This document shows positions 1-8,931 of a DNA stretch of 28,056 nucleotides, one piece after another; the first letter of the stretch is position 1, and every line of letters begins with the position of its first letter. Made by a program: the position numbers and the translations under genes. The DNA lies in the NCBI GenBank assembly GCA_946415665.1, contig CAMKTI010000008.1, positions 1 through 28,056 of the forward strand. Reading direction: 5' to 3'. The DNA is from an uncultured Clostridia bacterium (GTDB taxonomy: Bacteria > Bacillota > Clostridia > Lachnospirales > CAMVHY01). The notes under the pieces are model-generated. The model saw nothing but the letters and a program-made list of their open reading frames with translations. It did not search any database and was not told the DNA's origin.

Positions 1-571
1 GATGGCAACGAAAAGGTATGTGGAAAAAATTATTTGAGATACTGAAAGGTGATAAGAACTTTAAGTGGCTAATGATAGACTTGAGTTATGTAAAAGCGCA
101 TGAGCATGCAGCTGGGGCTCGTGGTGAAAATCAGGATATATTAAAGACAAAAGGGGGCTCAATTCGAAAATACATTTAGCCGTTAATGAGCGCGGTATGT
201 CTATAAAATTTATCGTTACCGAGGGAATGTGTGCCGCTTGTAAAGAAACTATTAACTTGCTCAAAAATCTCGATGCAAAATTAGTCTTTGCAGATCGTGC
301 TTATGATACCAACGAAATCTTGTCTTATATTGCAAGATAAAGCATAAAATCAGTTATTTCTCCAAAACGCAACAGGCTTGAACAACGTGATTATAATCAT
401 AAACTTTATAGTTTTAGATATGTTATTGAGAATACTTTTTTGATTTTAAACGTTGGCGTAGCATTGCCACCAGATACGCTAAAACACTCTATGATTGCAT
501 CGCTTCTGTTTATTTCCGTCGTATCTTTATGTATCTGTGATTCTTTTAAATTTTTTTTCATGTAGACACTA
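1..571 (+). mobile_element. Degraded IS5-type insertion sequence, 5' end outside the window
   Basis: The right part of an IS5-family element. The right terminal inverted repeat reads TGTAGACACT at 561-570, the inverse of the GTGTCTACAC ends seen at 2260-2269 and, with one difference, at 5165-5173. The only gene is the broken transposase at 3-540. The left end lies before base 1, so the full length cannot be given. The same IS type (type 1 here) occurs again at 5163-5718 and as a short remnant at 2259-2470. Confidence 0.8.
3..540 (+). pseudogene. IS5-family DDE transposase (type 1), frameshifted and 5'-truncated
   Basis: Reading from base 3, the protein follows the IS5-family catalytic core: the segment LMIDLSYVKAHEHAAGAR holds the first catalytic Asp, and FADRAYDTNEI around 290-320 holds the second. 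The third catalytic residue, Glu, lies in YVIENTF around 420-440, followed by KRWRSIATRYAK and the end MYL at 540. The frame is lost at about 163 (one base missing after the GGS codons), a TAA stop interrupts at 338-340, and one T is missing near 441. Restoring these three changes gives a continuous transposase C-terminal half. The copy is therefore inactive. The assignment to IS5 rests on the motif order and the terminal repeats. I cannot name the exact IS. Confidence 0.85.
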
Positions 572-874
572 TTTAAATCAAAATGGTAAAAATGAATGTG
601 TATTGAAATAAAAAAAAATATGAAATCACGAATTATAAAAGAAAGATAATTTTAATCATGATAAGAAACTACAAAAAGTTTTTTTTTATAAAAGTATAGT
701 TTATGTCGGGGGTAATCCGGTGCAAACTATTTTTGATTTGGACAGAACAAAAAAACTATATTATTTGTAACAAATTAAATTTGGGTTTAATCATGAAAAA
801 ACTTTATAAAAATACTTGGATAATATCTTGACAAATAAAAAATTTTGTTTTAAAATAAATATGTAAGGTGTTGA
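571..874. other. AT-rich intergenic stretch with promoter
   Basis: About 300 bases between the IS end and the broken gene that starts near 875. I see no reading frame of note. The only readable signal is the sigma-A-type promoter at 828-856. A short G-rich patch (GTCGGGGG) lies near 704-711 without any recognisable structure. Confidence 0.5.
828..856 (+). promoter_or_regulatory. Sigma-A-type promoter of the broken gene at 875
   Basis: TTGACA at 828-833, a 17-base spacer, and TAAAAT at 851-856. This is a near-consensus housekeeping promoter. A transcript starting near 863 would carry AAGGTG (865-870) just before ATG 875. The promoter is intact although the gene it serves is broken, which suggests recent loss of function. 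Confidence 0.7.
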
Positions 875-2257
875 ATGACGTCATTTTTTGTTTGAAATTA
901 TGTTTTACACAGTTTAAAATTTAATTTCAGAATATATGGCTGATTTTACATTTGGTTTACATGGCGCAGTTTGGTATTTGTTTTTTAAAAAAGAAGTGTT
1001 TGTTATAAATGATAATGATAATTATATTGATCAATTGTTTGCAGAATGTGAACAATATAATTAACGTCAAAATCAATTTGAAACTTATTTTTCGTCATTA
1101 AAATATGAAGGTGTAAAAGATTTAAAATTGTTTACTGACGAGTTCGAAAAATTAAAAAAATTGCTACCAGGAAATACTGACGATATTCTGAAGGGAAGCG
1201 GAGCTGATGGCACAGTTGGCATGTCGCAATGATTTAGTGTGGAGTGTTCCGACATGTACATTTTTCTACAGCAACAAGCTGGTATAAATAAGGATCGACA
1301 ACAAGGTGTATATATTCAGTTGATTAATGAGAAGAACGAGATTGTTAAAGATCGTATTGCTGAAAAGAAAAAGTTTACCGATAACATTGCTGTTATACGC
1401 GAAAAACTTTTTCAAAGTATCGACATAGCCAAAAAAGATTGGTTCGAGTCGGAGGATTTTAAGAAAACCGCATTTGACGTTATGAAAAAATTTCCAAACT
1501 TTAAAGAAAATCTTAGATTAAATTTTTTTGAACAACATAATGTCAGCTCACAAAAGCCAGAAGTTAATGTTTGGGACTTGATAAAATCAAACGGTTTTTC
1601 CTCTATTTTGGGAGGTTATTTTTCCAAAAACTTTGAAGAACGTAAAACGCATAAGCTACGAATGGTATTTGAATTGACCAAAATTGATTTAATTTGTCAC
1701 CCTGAAAACTTTGGAGATCACAGCACGGCTTATAGATATGTCTTGGGAGAAAAAGCATATCAAAATATTTTCATAGATCTTCGATTGCCGATTTTTTGTT
1801 CTTTGGTTGAGTTTTATGGAAAAGATTTTTTCGATAAACTTCCTAAGCAGGAAAAAACGATAGTAAAAAAATTTTATTCAAACAATAGATTTGGTTTTAA
1901 GTTAAGTGATCCAAGTATTCTTGATAATGATAATGAAATACTGAAAATAAATAATGAGAATTCAAATATTAGATAGCAAATTCAAGAAAAAACAGTGATG
2001 ATGCAAAAGATAATAGAAATAGCGTTGAAAATGAAATTCTTAAAGAAAGTGTAATCAGCGATCGGAGAGCAAAAAAAGCAAAATCGAATTATCACATCGG
2101 CAAAACAATTTTTTTCGATTTAATTTCAATTGGTGTTGGTTTATTTGTTGGTTGGCTTTACGCTTTGATTTTGATTATTGCGTTAATTGTTCTTGTAATT
2201 TTAGGTCACAAATACAATTTTCTTCCCGGATCTAAAACAATTTTTTGCTGTTTTAGA
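875..2257 (+). pseudogene. Broken gene for an unrecognised protein with a C-terminal hydrophobic hairpin
   Basis: One former gene of about 450 codons. It has a good promoter and Shine-Dalgarno before ATG 875. The frame is then lost near 890 and stops appear at 915-917 (TAA), 1062-1064 (TAA) and 1230-1232 (TGA). A long stretch from 1233 to 1976 is open in the same frame as the 936-1230 part. A frame change near 1975 is needed to continue to 2257, where an IS remnant begins and removes the natural end. The soluble part is charged and has no family I recognise. The last part (about 2090-2240) encodes two adjoining hydrophobic stretches, around LISIGVGLFVGWLY and LILIIALIVLVIL, followed by a short polar tail. 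This layout recalls the proteins at 11386-14079, 18811-19998 and 24662-26425. The open piece 1239-1976 could still be translated from a GTG, but no Shine-Dalgarno precedes it. Confidence 0.7.
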
Positions 2258-2258
2258 C

Positions 2259-2470
2259 AGTGTCTACACGAGAAAAAACAAAAAACAAATCAAAACAACA
2301 CAAAGATACAATGTAAAAGAACAGAGGTAATGAAGTTATCAAGAGTTTTCCAGCGTAACGAGTGGCAATGCCATGCCAACGCTTAAAAGCCAGGAAAGTA
2401 TTCTTGATAACATAACGGAAACGACAAAATCTTAACTTATACTCACATTGGCAAAAGCAATTACATTTTA
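2259..2470 (-). pseudogene. Remnant of type 1 IS5 transposase C-terminus with one terminal repeat
   Basis: On the minus strand, codons from about 2450 down to 2330 read FRYVIKNTFLAFKRWHGIATRYA with few differences from the type 1 transposase C-terminus at 400-480. The outer end AGTGTCTACACG at 2259-2270 matches the terminal inverted repeat of that IS. The rest of the element is absent. The remnant lies between the broken gene at 875-2257 and the 3' end of rel, and it marks the point where the former lost its end. Confidence 0.75.
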
Positions 2471-2512
2471 GCGAGATAATTGCAATAATAAACCAATCTA
2501 AAAAAATTATTA

Positions 2513-4717
2513 TTAATTATTTTTATCTCCACGGATAATTTCTTGTACTCCATTTATAAGCTCTAATTTAGCACATAAACTTTTTAATCTAAGCGTATTT
2601 TCTATATTAAATCCAATATCAAAAACTATTTTTCCATGTTTATTATGGGAATTAATCGCTTGTATTTTTATTTTTTCTGCCAAAAAAGTTTCCGTGATTT
2701 CAGACAATATTCCCATGATATCATCACAAATTAATTTTATTTTTACATAATAGCTTATCGCAAAAATATTATTTTGCCACTGTGCCTCTATTAATCTTTT
2801 TTTATTTTCTTCGTTTAAATTAATTATATTTTTACAGTTTTTTCTATGAATCGAAACTCCTCGTCCACGTGTAACAAAAGCTATAATCTCATCCATTGGA
2901 ACAGGATTACAACACTTAGAAAATCTAACATTTGTATCTCCTACACCTTTTACTATTATTGCTTTCGATTTTTTATTCTCATCGAAGATTAAATCATTTT
3001 GTTTAATATCCATTATTTTGTTTTTGATTTTATAATCATTATAAAGTTTATTAATTACATTTTCTTCTTTTATTGCTCCATAACCGATAGCTGCATAAAA
3101 ATTATCTATCTCATTAAAATTATATTTTTCTAATATTTGTTTTTGTGCCTTTTCATCCAATAAATTTTTAAGTGCAATATTTTTTTTTCTTGCTTCTTTT
3201 TCTAGTAATTCTTTACCTTTTTCAATGTTCTCAATTTTATTTGCTGCCTTAAACCATTGACTTATTTTATTCTTAGCCCTATTTGTTTTAACTATTTTAA
3301 GCCAACTTAATTTTGGTCCTATAGAATTTTGGTTTGTAATAATTTCGATACGGTCACCATTTTTTAAAATATAATCCAATGGCACTAACTTTCCGTTTAC
3401 TTTTGAGCCAACCGTTTTATTTCCAACTTCGCTATGAATAGCATAAGCAAAATCTATTGGAGTCGAACCGCTCAATAAACTTATTACTTTTCCTTGCGGA
3501 GTAAAACAATAAACATGTGATTGATAAACGCTTAAATCAAATTTAACAGCATCTAAATAATCTTTATTATTATTATACTCTTTTTGCCATTCCAAGATTT
3601 GTTTCAGCCAAGCAAGTTTTTCTTGCTCAAGATTTTTATTTTTATTATTTTTATCAAAAACGCCAGCTTTATATTTCCAATGAGCAGCAATTCCATATTC
3701 AGCAATTCTATGCATTTGTTTTGTACGAATTTGTATTTCGAAAGCTTCTCCGTCCGGACCAATCAAAGTTGAATGTAAAGACTGATACATATTTGATTTT
3801 GGCATTGCAATATAATCTTTAAATCGCCCCGGAATAGGTTTATACATTTCATGGATAATTCCTAAAACGGCATAACAATTTTGAATCGTATCAACGATTA
3901 CCCTCACAGCAAACAAATCATAAATTTGGTCAAAAGTTTTGTTTTTATAAATCATCTTTTTGTAAATACTAAAAAAATGTTTAGGACGCCCTTTAACTTC
4001 AGCGTTTATATTATATTTTTTTAAACAGATTTTTATCTGGTAAATAATTTTATTTACGTATTTTAATCTGTCTTCACGACATAGTCTTATTTTTTGCGAT
4101 AAATATTTATATTCCTCAGGATATAAATATAAAAAACATAAATCTTCAAGTCGATAACGAATACTTGAAATTCCAAGTCGATGAGCAATTGGTGCATAAA
4201 TATCAAGAGTTTCCTGTGCAATTCGTTTTTGTTTATCAGGACGCAAATATTGCAACGTTTCCATATTGTGCAAACGGTCAGCAATTTTTATTAACACAAC
4301 TCTAATATCTTTTGCGATAGCCAAAAACATTTTTCTATAATTTTCTGCTTGTGATTCTTCTTGTGAAACATATTTGATTTTATCTAGCTTTGTAACTCCA
4401 TCAACAAGATTAGCAATTTCTTCTCCCAGTAAACTTTTTATATTTTCGGAAGTGTAACTCGTATCTTCAACAACATCGTGTAATAATGCTGCTGCAATTG
4501 ATTCTAAATCTGATTCAAGCGAAGTTAAAATAAGTGCCACATTTAACGGATGAATTATATATGGCTCACCTGATTTTCTAAATTGATTTTTATGTGCTTC
4601 GCGTGCAATTTCATACGCTTTATATACTATCGAAAAATCTTCAGCTGGATGATAATTTTCTATGGTGCTTATTAATTCTTGGAACAGTAATTCTTCATTC
4701 AAATTTTTCACCGCCAA
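2513..4717 (-). CDS. rel: Bifunctional (p)ppGpp synthetase/hydrolase, Rel/SpoT family
   Basis: A cytosolic enzyme that makes pppGpp/ppGpp from ATP and GTP/GDP and also hydrolyses it, controlling the stringent response. The 734 residues are the full length of the long Rel family. Order of domains: HD hydrolase (about 35-180) with His56, His80-Asp81 and the ADRLHNM segment carrying Asp146; synthetase (about 245-350) with GRPKHFFSIYKKM, YDLFAVRVIVD and EIQIRT; TGS (about 400-461); a conserved Cys-rich segment with RFSKCCNPVP; ACT domain at the end. The RFKD motif at 298-301 is the RXKD form known from bifunctional Rel enzymes, as opposed to EXDD of RelA, so both activities are expected. The chosen start is TTG at 4717. 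The nearest purine-rich site (CAGG) is rather far upstream, so the exact start is uncertain. No neighbour shares its strand closely and it appears to be transcribed alone. Confidence 0.95.
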   Translation of the reverse strand: MAVKNLNEELLFQELISTIENYHPAEDFSIVYKAYEIAREAHKNQFRKSGEPYIIHPLNVALILTSLESDLESIAAALLHDVVEDTSYTSENIKSLLGEEIANLVDGVTKLDKIKYVSQEESQAENYRKMFLAIAKDIRVVLIKIADRLHNMETLQYLRPDKQKRIAQETLDIYAPIAHRLGISSIRYRLEDLCFLYLYPEEYKYLSQKIRLCREDRLKYVNKIIYQIKICLKKYNINAEVKGRPKHFFSIYKKMIYKNKTFDQIYDLFAVRVIVDTIQNCYAVLGIIHEMYKPIPGRFKDYIAMPKSNMYQSLHSTLIGPDGEAFEIQIRTKQMHRIAEYGIAAHWKYKAGVFDKNNKNKNLEQEKLAWLKQILEWQKEYNNNKDYLDAVKFDLSVYQSHVYCFTPQGKVISLLSGSTPIDFAYAIHSEVGNKTVGSKVNGKLVPLDYILKNGDRIEIITNQNSIGPKLSWLKIVKTNRAKNKISQWFKAANKIENIEKGKELLEKEARKKNIALKNLLDEKAQKQILEKYNFNEIDNFYAAIGYGAIKEENVINKLYNDYKIKNKIMDIKQNDLIFDENKKSKAIIVKGVGDTNVRFSKCCNPVPMDEIIAFVTRGRGVSIHRKNCKNIINLNEENKKRLIEAQWQNNIFAISYYVKIKLICDDIMGILSEITETFLAEKIKIQAINSHNKHGKIVFDIGFNIENTLRLKSLCAKLELINGVQEIIRGDKNN

Positions 4718-5162
4718 AATTAAAATATTTACCTGAGTCTAATATAAGAAACAAAAAAAATCAATTTAAATTTATTTTCAAGCTAATATAAAAATGGAGT
4801 AAAAAAAATTATGTTTGAGAAAAAAATTTTGTTATGTACAAGATAAACCGATTTTAAAAAATTATTTCCAAGAAAATATAATTCAGACTGCTAAAAAATA
4901 ATTTTTCTGTTTTTAAACTTTAAAACCAACATATTAATTTTCTGTATCGGTAGTCGCAAGTCACTTTTGCATGCCATGACAGATAGCCATTAGCTACCGG
5001 TGTCAAAAAAAGCATTAACGTGATACTCTAATATTTTTTTATATCTAAATTCCTTTTTTATTTTCCGATTTGAGATTTGATGTTACATAGCTGTTTCTTG
5101 TTCTACTAAAAATTGTGAAACTGTTACTTAAATCATCACGGTTAATACCAGTATACCTAGAG
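4718..5162. other. Intergenic stretch with a small GC-richer patch
   Basis: About 440 bases between rel and the IS at 5163, without a convincing gene. Most is very AT-rich. The part 4945-5005 is clearly richer in G and C than its surroundings. It contains CGGTAG (4948-4953) facing CTACCG (4994-4999), which could pair across about 40 bases, and an inner GCAA/TTGC pair. This could be a structured RNA or simply a decayed fragment, and I cannot decide. Confidence 0.35.
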
Positions 5163-5718
5163 ACTGTCTACACAAAAAAACGAGCAACAAGATAAGGGAA
5201 AAAATAGTCTATAAAACAAGATGTAATGGAAAGGAATAAAAATGAAAATATAAAAAAGAATGCATCATAGATTTAATATAAGTGATGCGAAGCAAAAACT
5301 AATAGAAGCACACCTGACGGAACAGTCCAGACAACATGGCGACATAGCCAGAGGCAATCTGAAGTTTATCAATGTGCTTGTTTTGATACCTAAAACAGTA
5401 TCTCCGTGGAGAAATTTACCACCGAGTTATGGTAAGTGGAGTACGATTTATCAAAGATTTATTCGATGGCAATGAAGCCGTCACATCAATGAGCACAGAA
5501 TGCGCATAAAATTTATCGTTACATATAGAACATGTGACGATTGCAAAGAAACTATTAACTTGCTTAAAAATCTCGACGCAAAATTATTATTCGCTAATCG
5601 TGCTTACGATACCAACGAAATCTTGTCTTATATATCAAAACGAAATATAGAATCAGTTATTTCTCCAAAACGCAACAGACTTGAACTTTGTCATTCTTTT
5701 AAATTTATGTAGACATTA
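5163..5718 (+). mobile_element. Internally deleted IS5-type element (type 1)
   Basis: Both ends are present: ACTGTCTACAC at the left (5163-5173) and ATGTAGACATT at the right (5708-5718), imperfect inverted repeats of the type seen at 561-570. Only about 556 bases remain. The middle of the transposase gene is missing, so the element cannot move by itself. Confidence 0.8.
5260..5712 (+). pseudogene. IS5-family transposase (type 1), N- and C-terminal pieces joined by a deletion
   Basis: The first piece (5260-5475) reads MHHRFNISDAKQKLIEAHL and later SPWRNLPPSYGKWSTIYQRF followed by RWQ, the typical N-terminal part of IS5 transposases. After a TGA the second piece (from about 5485) reads RIKFIVT, LLFANRAYDTNEI and SVISPKRNR, which parallels the copy at 180-390 and contains the second catalytic Asp. 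The region with the first catalytic Asp and the C-terminal region with the catalytic Glu are both gone. The copy is inactive. Comparison with the copy at 3-540 shows the two together cover nearly the whole transposase. Confidence 0.85.
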
Positions 5719-5813
5719 CCTAATAGTTTTATTTTGTTAAGATTTTAAAGCAATTGGATTTTAAATGAAAAAAGTATTGAGCTATAATTATTTAAAATCA
5801 GGATAAAAAAAAA

Positions 5814-5841
5814 TTCGCGTTTTTATAACGCGGATTTTTTT
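5814..5841. terminator. Hairpin with T-tracts on both sides, upstream of whiA
   Basis: CGCGTT (5816-5821), loop TTTAT, AACGCG (5827-5832), followed by a run of T on the plus strand and preceded by a run of A, so it could work in both directions. It lies just before the whiA promoter and would insulate the operon from upstream transcription. Confidence 0.6.
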
Positions 5842-5843
5842 TA

Positions 5844-5852
5844 TGCTATAAT
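5844..5852 (+). promoter_or_regulatory. Extended -10 promoter of the whiA-lgt operon
   Basis: TGCTATAAT at 5844-5852 is a perfect extended -10 element (TGnTATAAT). No good -35 box lies at the usual distance, which extended -10 promoters do not need. A transcript starting near 5859 carries GGGAAGGTG shortly before the TTG start of whiA. Confidence 0.65.
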
Positions 5853-5883
5853 TTTAAAAATTGAGGGAAGGTGATCGTGAAAA

Positions 5884-6687
5884 TTGTCTTTTAGTTATAA
5901 AATTACTGACGAGTTGTGCAGTGAGAAGATAATAAATAAAAATTTTTGTGTCGGCGAATTTTTTGCATTGGATAGTTATTTAAAAAAATATGATTCATGC
6001 TTGAAAAAAAAATTTTTAGCTGATAAACGCGATTTTTTTAAAAAAAAATTATTGGCTTATAATATAAATTCAAATGGCTTAAATTTTAATTTAATAAAAC
6101 AAAGCAATAATTCACGTCGTGGATTTTTAGCGGGAATGTTTATTTGTTGCGGAATTTTGAGTGACCCAAAAAAAAGTTATAATCTTGAGTTTATAAATAA
6201 TAATTTTGCAGACGCCGAGCTTGTTAAAAAAAATTTTGCTGTGTTTGATATGAATGTAAATATAGTTCGGCGAAAAAATGATTTTGTGAATTATATTCAT
6301 GATTCGGAAATGATAAGCAAATTTTTAAAACTAATAAAAGTTAGTGCTTGCTTAATGGAATTTGAAAATATTAGGATTTTAAAAGAATTACGAAGCGATG
6401 TAAATAGAACTGTAAATTGTGAAACAGCTAATTTAAATAAAATGATTAAGGCATCGTGTGATGCTGTAAATGATATAAAATATATAATTGAGAGGGTAGG
6501 ATTAGATTATTTACCTGAAGATTTGCAAATGATAGCGTTTTATAGATTAAAATATAGACATGCGACTTTAAAAAAATTGGGAGAAAAATTTTATCCAATA
6601 TTGAGTAAATCAAGTATGCATTATAAATTAAAAAATATTAAAATGATTGCGCAGGAGTTGCGAAAAAATAAAAAGAAGGGAAAGTAG
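5884..6687 (+). CDS. whiA: WhiA-family DNA-binding regulator
   Basis: WhiA proteins combine a LAGLIDADG homing-endonuclease-like N-terminus with a C-terminal helix-turn-helix and act as transcription or cell-division factors in Gram-positive bacteria. The family is recognisable from RRGFLAGMFICCGILSDPKK with the following YNLEF (about 79-103), the ENIRILKELRSDVNRTVNCE segment and TANLNKM (about 160-185), and GLDYLPEDLQ with SKSSMHYKLKNI at the end (helix-turn-helix). The start is TTG at 5884, chosen because GGAAGGTGA lies at the right distance before it. At 267 residues it is shorter than the usual 300 or more, with the loss mainly in the N-terminal half, as often seen in reduced genomes. It is the first gene of the operon and ends three bases before the start of the next gene. 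Confidence 0.93.
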   Translation: MSFSYKITDELCSEKIINKNFCVGEFFALDSYLKKYDSCLKKKFLADKRDFFKKKLLAYNINSNGLNFNLIKQSNNSRRGFLAGMFICCGILSDPKKSYNLEFINNNFADAELVKKNFAVFDMNVNIVRRKNDFVNYIHDSEMISKFLKLIKVSACLMEFENIRILKELRSDVNRTVNCETANLNKMIKASCDAVNDIKYIIERVGLDYLPEDLQMIAFYRLKYRHATLKKLGEKFYPILSKSSMHYKLKNIKMIAQELRKNKKKGK

Positions 6688-6690
6688 AAA

Positions 6691-7455
6691 TTGGATTGGG
6701 AGCGAGCGAAGAATTTTTGTCTTTTGTTTTTGTTTTTGTTAAACGCTTTTTTGTTTTTTAGCATAAATATTTTTGGCGATAAATATAAATTGGATATTGA
6801 TAATAAAATAGCTATTTTGGATTTACTTGAAAAAAATAATTTAAAGTTTGATGCTGATTTGAAAAAGTTTTCGCCAAAAAAAAATATGAGTGTTGTTGAT
6901 TATAAATTTGATTTTGATAGTTTAAAAAAAATATTTTTAAATTTTGATGTGAAGAATATAAGATTAGACGTGTTTGATAAAAATGGTTTTGATTGTGATT
7001 TTGAATTAAAAAAAAAATTAGGGATTAAAGAAATAAAAAAAATTTGTGATGATATTGTCGCGCAAATAAATTTTTTATCGGAAGCAAATTTTGTTTTGGA
7101 TAAATGGGAAAATAATTTTTTTGTTTATTATGATAGATATGATGGATTTTTTTTGATGGATAATTTTATAAGTATTAATGTATCTGGTAATTATGGAATA
7201 AAAATAAAATGTAGGTATAAAAAAATTAATGGTTTTGTTGGAGATAAGTTTGAAATTTGTTCACCTGATTTAGTTTTGTATGAGTTTATAAAATGCGATG
7301 ATGTAATAAAAAAAGAACCAAAAGTGATAAATAAATTTGAATTGGTTTATAAGATAAAAAATGATTTTAAAAAAAATTTTTTGGTTGCTGAGCCAATGTA
7401 TTTAATAATTTATAATAATAGTTCTGAAAAATATCTTGATGCGTATTTAAAATAA
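6691..7455 (+). CDS. yycI: YycI-like single-pass membrane protein
   Basis: A 254-residue protein starting with MDWERAKNF, then one hydrophobic segment (about 9-27), then a polar extracytoplasmic domain rich in Phe, Asp and Lys. The MDW-x-x-x-K start followed by a signal anchor is the signature of YycI and relatives, which bind the WalK sensor kinase and tune the WalRK cell-wall response. The start is TTG at 6691, with its Shine-Dalgarno (AAGAAGGGAAAG) inside the end of whiA. No walR, walK or yycH gene is in the window, so the partner must lie elsewhere or be lost. The C-terminal domain is too diverged for me to confirm the fold. Another small membrane-anchored regulator remains possible. Confidence 0.6.
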   Translation: MDWERAKNFCLLFLFLLNAFLFFSINIFGDKYKLDIDNKIAILDLLEKNNLKFDADLKKFSPKKNMSVVDYKFDFDSLKKIFLNFDVKNIRLDVFDKNGFDCDFELKKKLGIKEIKKICDDIVAQINFLSEANFVLDKWENNFFVYYDRYDGFFLMDNFISINVSGNYGIKIKCRYKKINGFVGDKFEICSPDLVLYEFIKCDDVIKKEPKVINKFELVYKIKNDFKKNFLVAEPMYLIIYNNSSEKYLDAYLK

Positions 7456-7497
7456 GATTAAAATTTAGTAAAATAAAAAAATAATAAGAGGCTATTT

Positions 7498-8907
7498 ATG
7501 ATTTTAGATAAAGCAAAAAAATTTTTGGTGGATTTTGTAAATAAATTGTCGTCGACGCAGATATTAATTTTTGGATTTTTATTATTGGATTTAATCGGAA
7601 GTATTTTGTTATGGTTGCCGATTTGTAATAAATATGAAATAAATTTTATTGATGCGTTTTTTACGGCGACATCGGCGTTATGTGTAACAGGATTGACGGT
7701 AAAAAATACTTTTTTGCAATTTAGTTTGTTTGGAAAAATAATTATTATGTTTTTAATTGAAATAGGCGGACTTGGATTTATGACGATTATTGCAAGCTTT
7801 TTTATTTTTTCTGGCAAAAAAATTGGATTAAAGCAAAGATTAATTATTCAGGAGTCTTTGAATCAATTGAATTATAAAGGTGTAGTTGCGCTGGTAAAAA
7901 AAATTTTTTGTTGGGTTTTGATTATTCAGGGATTTAGTGCGTTGATTTTAGCTTTGAGATTTATGTTTTATAATAAAAATTTTTTATGGTCGATTTTTTT
8001 GGGGCTTTTTCATGCTGTGTCAGCGTTTTGTAATGCAGGATTTGATTTGATTGGAGAAGAAAGTTTATCGCCTTTTGTCGGTGATTTTATAATAAATTTT
8101 ATAATTATGGGATTAATTATTATTGGTGGAATAGGATATAGTGTTTTAGCGGATTTTTTTTATGTTTTTAGAGAGTTAGCTTATAAAAAAATTGATTTTA
8201 AAAAAAAATTTGACAGATTAAAATTGCATTCGAAGTTGGTTGTGATTTTTAATGTTTTATTAATTTTTTTTGGCGGAATTTTATTTTTGATTTATGAGTG
8301 TAATAATAAATTTACGATAGGAAATTTTAGTTTATATAAAAAGATTTTAGCTGCGTTGTTTGAATCTATAACGACGAGAACGGCAGGATTTTTTACGGTG
8401 AGTCAAAATAATTTGCGTGCATGTTCAAAATTTTTAGCGATAATTTTAATGTTTATAGGTGGTTCACCAGGAAGTACGGCTGGAGGAATAAAAACTACGG
8501 CGATCGCAGTTTTTATTTTTTCGATTTGGTCGATTATAAAAGGCAAAAAAAATATAGAAATATTTGATAGGTCCGTATCGTTTTTAATTTTGCAAAGGGC
8601 GTTAGCGATTATGGCGTTAAATTTTTTTGCGATAATATTTTCGTCGCAAGTAATAAGTTTTTTTTATAATGAATTTGATTTTTTAGATATATTATTTGAA
8701 ATAACGTCGGCAGTTGGAACAGTTGGACTTGGCTTAGGAATCTCACAAAGATTAGCTTGGTATTTTAAATTATTGATTTGTTTGGATATGATAATCGGAA
8801 AACTTGGGCCGGTAAGTATTGCGATGGTTTTAATTGCGAGAAATAATAATAAAAATTTGGGTGAAAGACTGATAAATTGTCCGGAAGAAAAGATTATAGT
8901 TGGATAG
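7498..8907 (+). CDS. ktrB: KtrB/TrkH potassium-translocating subunit
   Basis: The integral membrane channel-like subunit of a Ktr/Trk potassium uptake system. Its 469 residues hold four membrane-pore-membrane repeats. The four selectivity-filter segments are visible: SALCVTGLTV (about 59-68), SAFCNAGFDL, TTRTAGFFTV and SAVGTVGLGLG, each with the key glycine. GGSPGSTAGGIKTT is a conserved loop of this family. The start is ATG 7498, preceded by AAGAGG. It is followed at 25 bases by the regulatory subunit, which is the usual ktrB-ktrA pair. No oddities were seen. Confidence 0.95.
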   Translation: MILDKAKKFLVDFVNKLSSTQILIFGFLLLDLIGSILLWLPICNKYEINFIDAFFTATSALCVTGLTVKNTFLQFSLFGKIIIMFLIEIGGLGFMTIIASFFIFSGKKIGLKQRLIIQESLNQLNYKGVVALVKKIFCWVLIIQGFSALILALRFMFYNKNFLWSIFLGLFHAVSAFCNAGFDLIGEESLSPFVGDFIINFIIMGLIIIGGIGYSVLADFFYVFRELAYKKIDFKKKFDRLKLHSKLVVIFNVLLIFFGGILFLIYECNNKFTIGNFSLYKKILAALFESITTRTAGFFTVSQNNLRACSKFLAIILMFIGGSPGSTAGGIKTTAIAVFIFSIWSIIKGKKNIEIFDRSVSFLILQRALAIMALNFFAIIFSSQVISFFYNEFDFLDILFEITSAVGTVGLGLGISQRLAWYFKLLICLDMIIGKLGPVSIAMVLIARNNNKNLGERLINCPEEKIIVG

Positions 8908-8931
8908 ATAATTTAATAGGAGTGAATTATT

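Noticed and set aside
1239..1976. An independent 245-residue gene
   Set aside because: The same frame continues upstream to 936 with only single stops between, and no ribosome binding site precedes the GTG at 1239, so it is a piece of a larger broken gene.
4718..4900. Promoter for rel on the minus strand
   Set aside because: Only scattered TTG and TATATT-like pieces at wrong spacing were found; no pair could be defended.
7458..7817. Minus-strand open frame opposite the start of ktrB
   Set aside because: It is a shadow of the ktrB frame. It has no recognisable motif and no ribosome binding site, and ktrB motifs are clear on the other strand.
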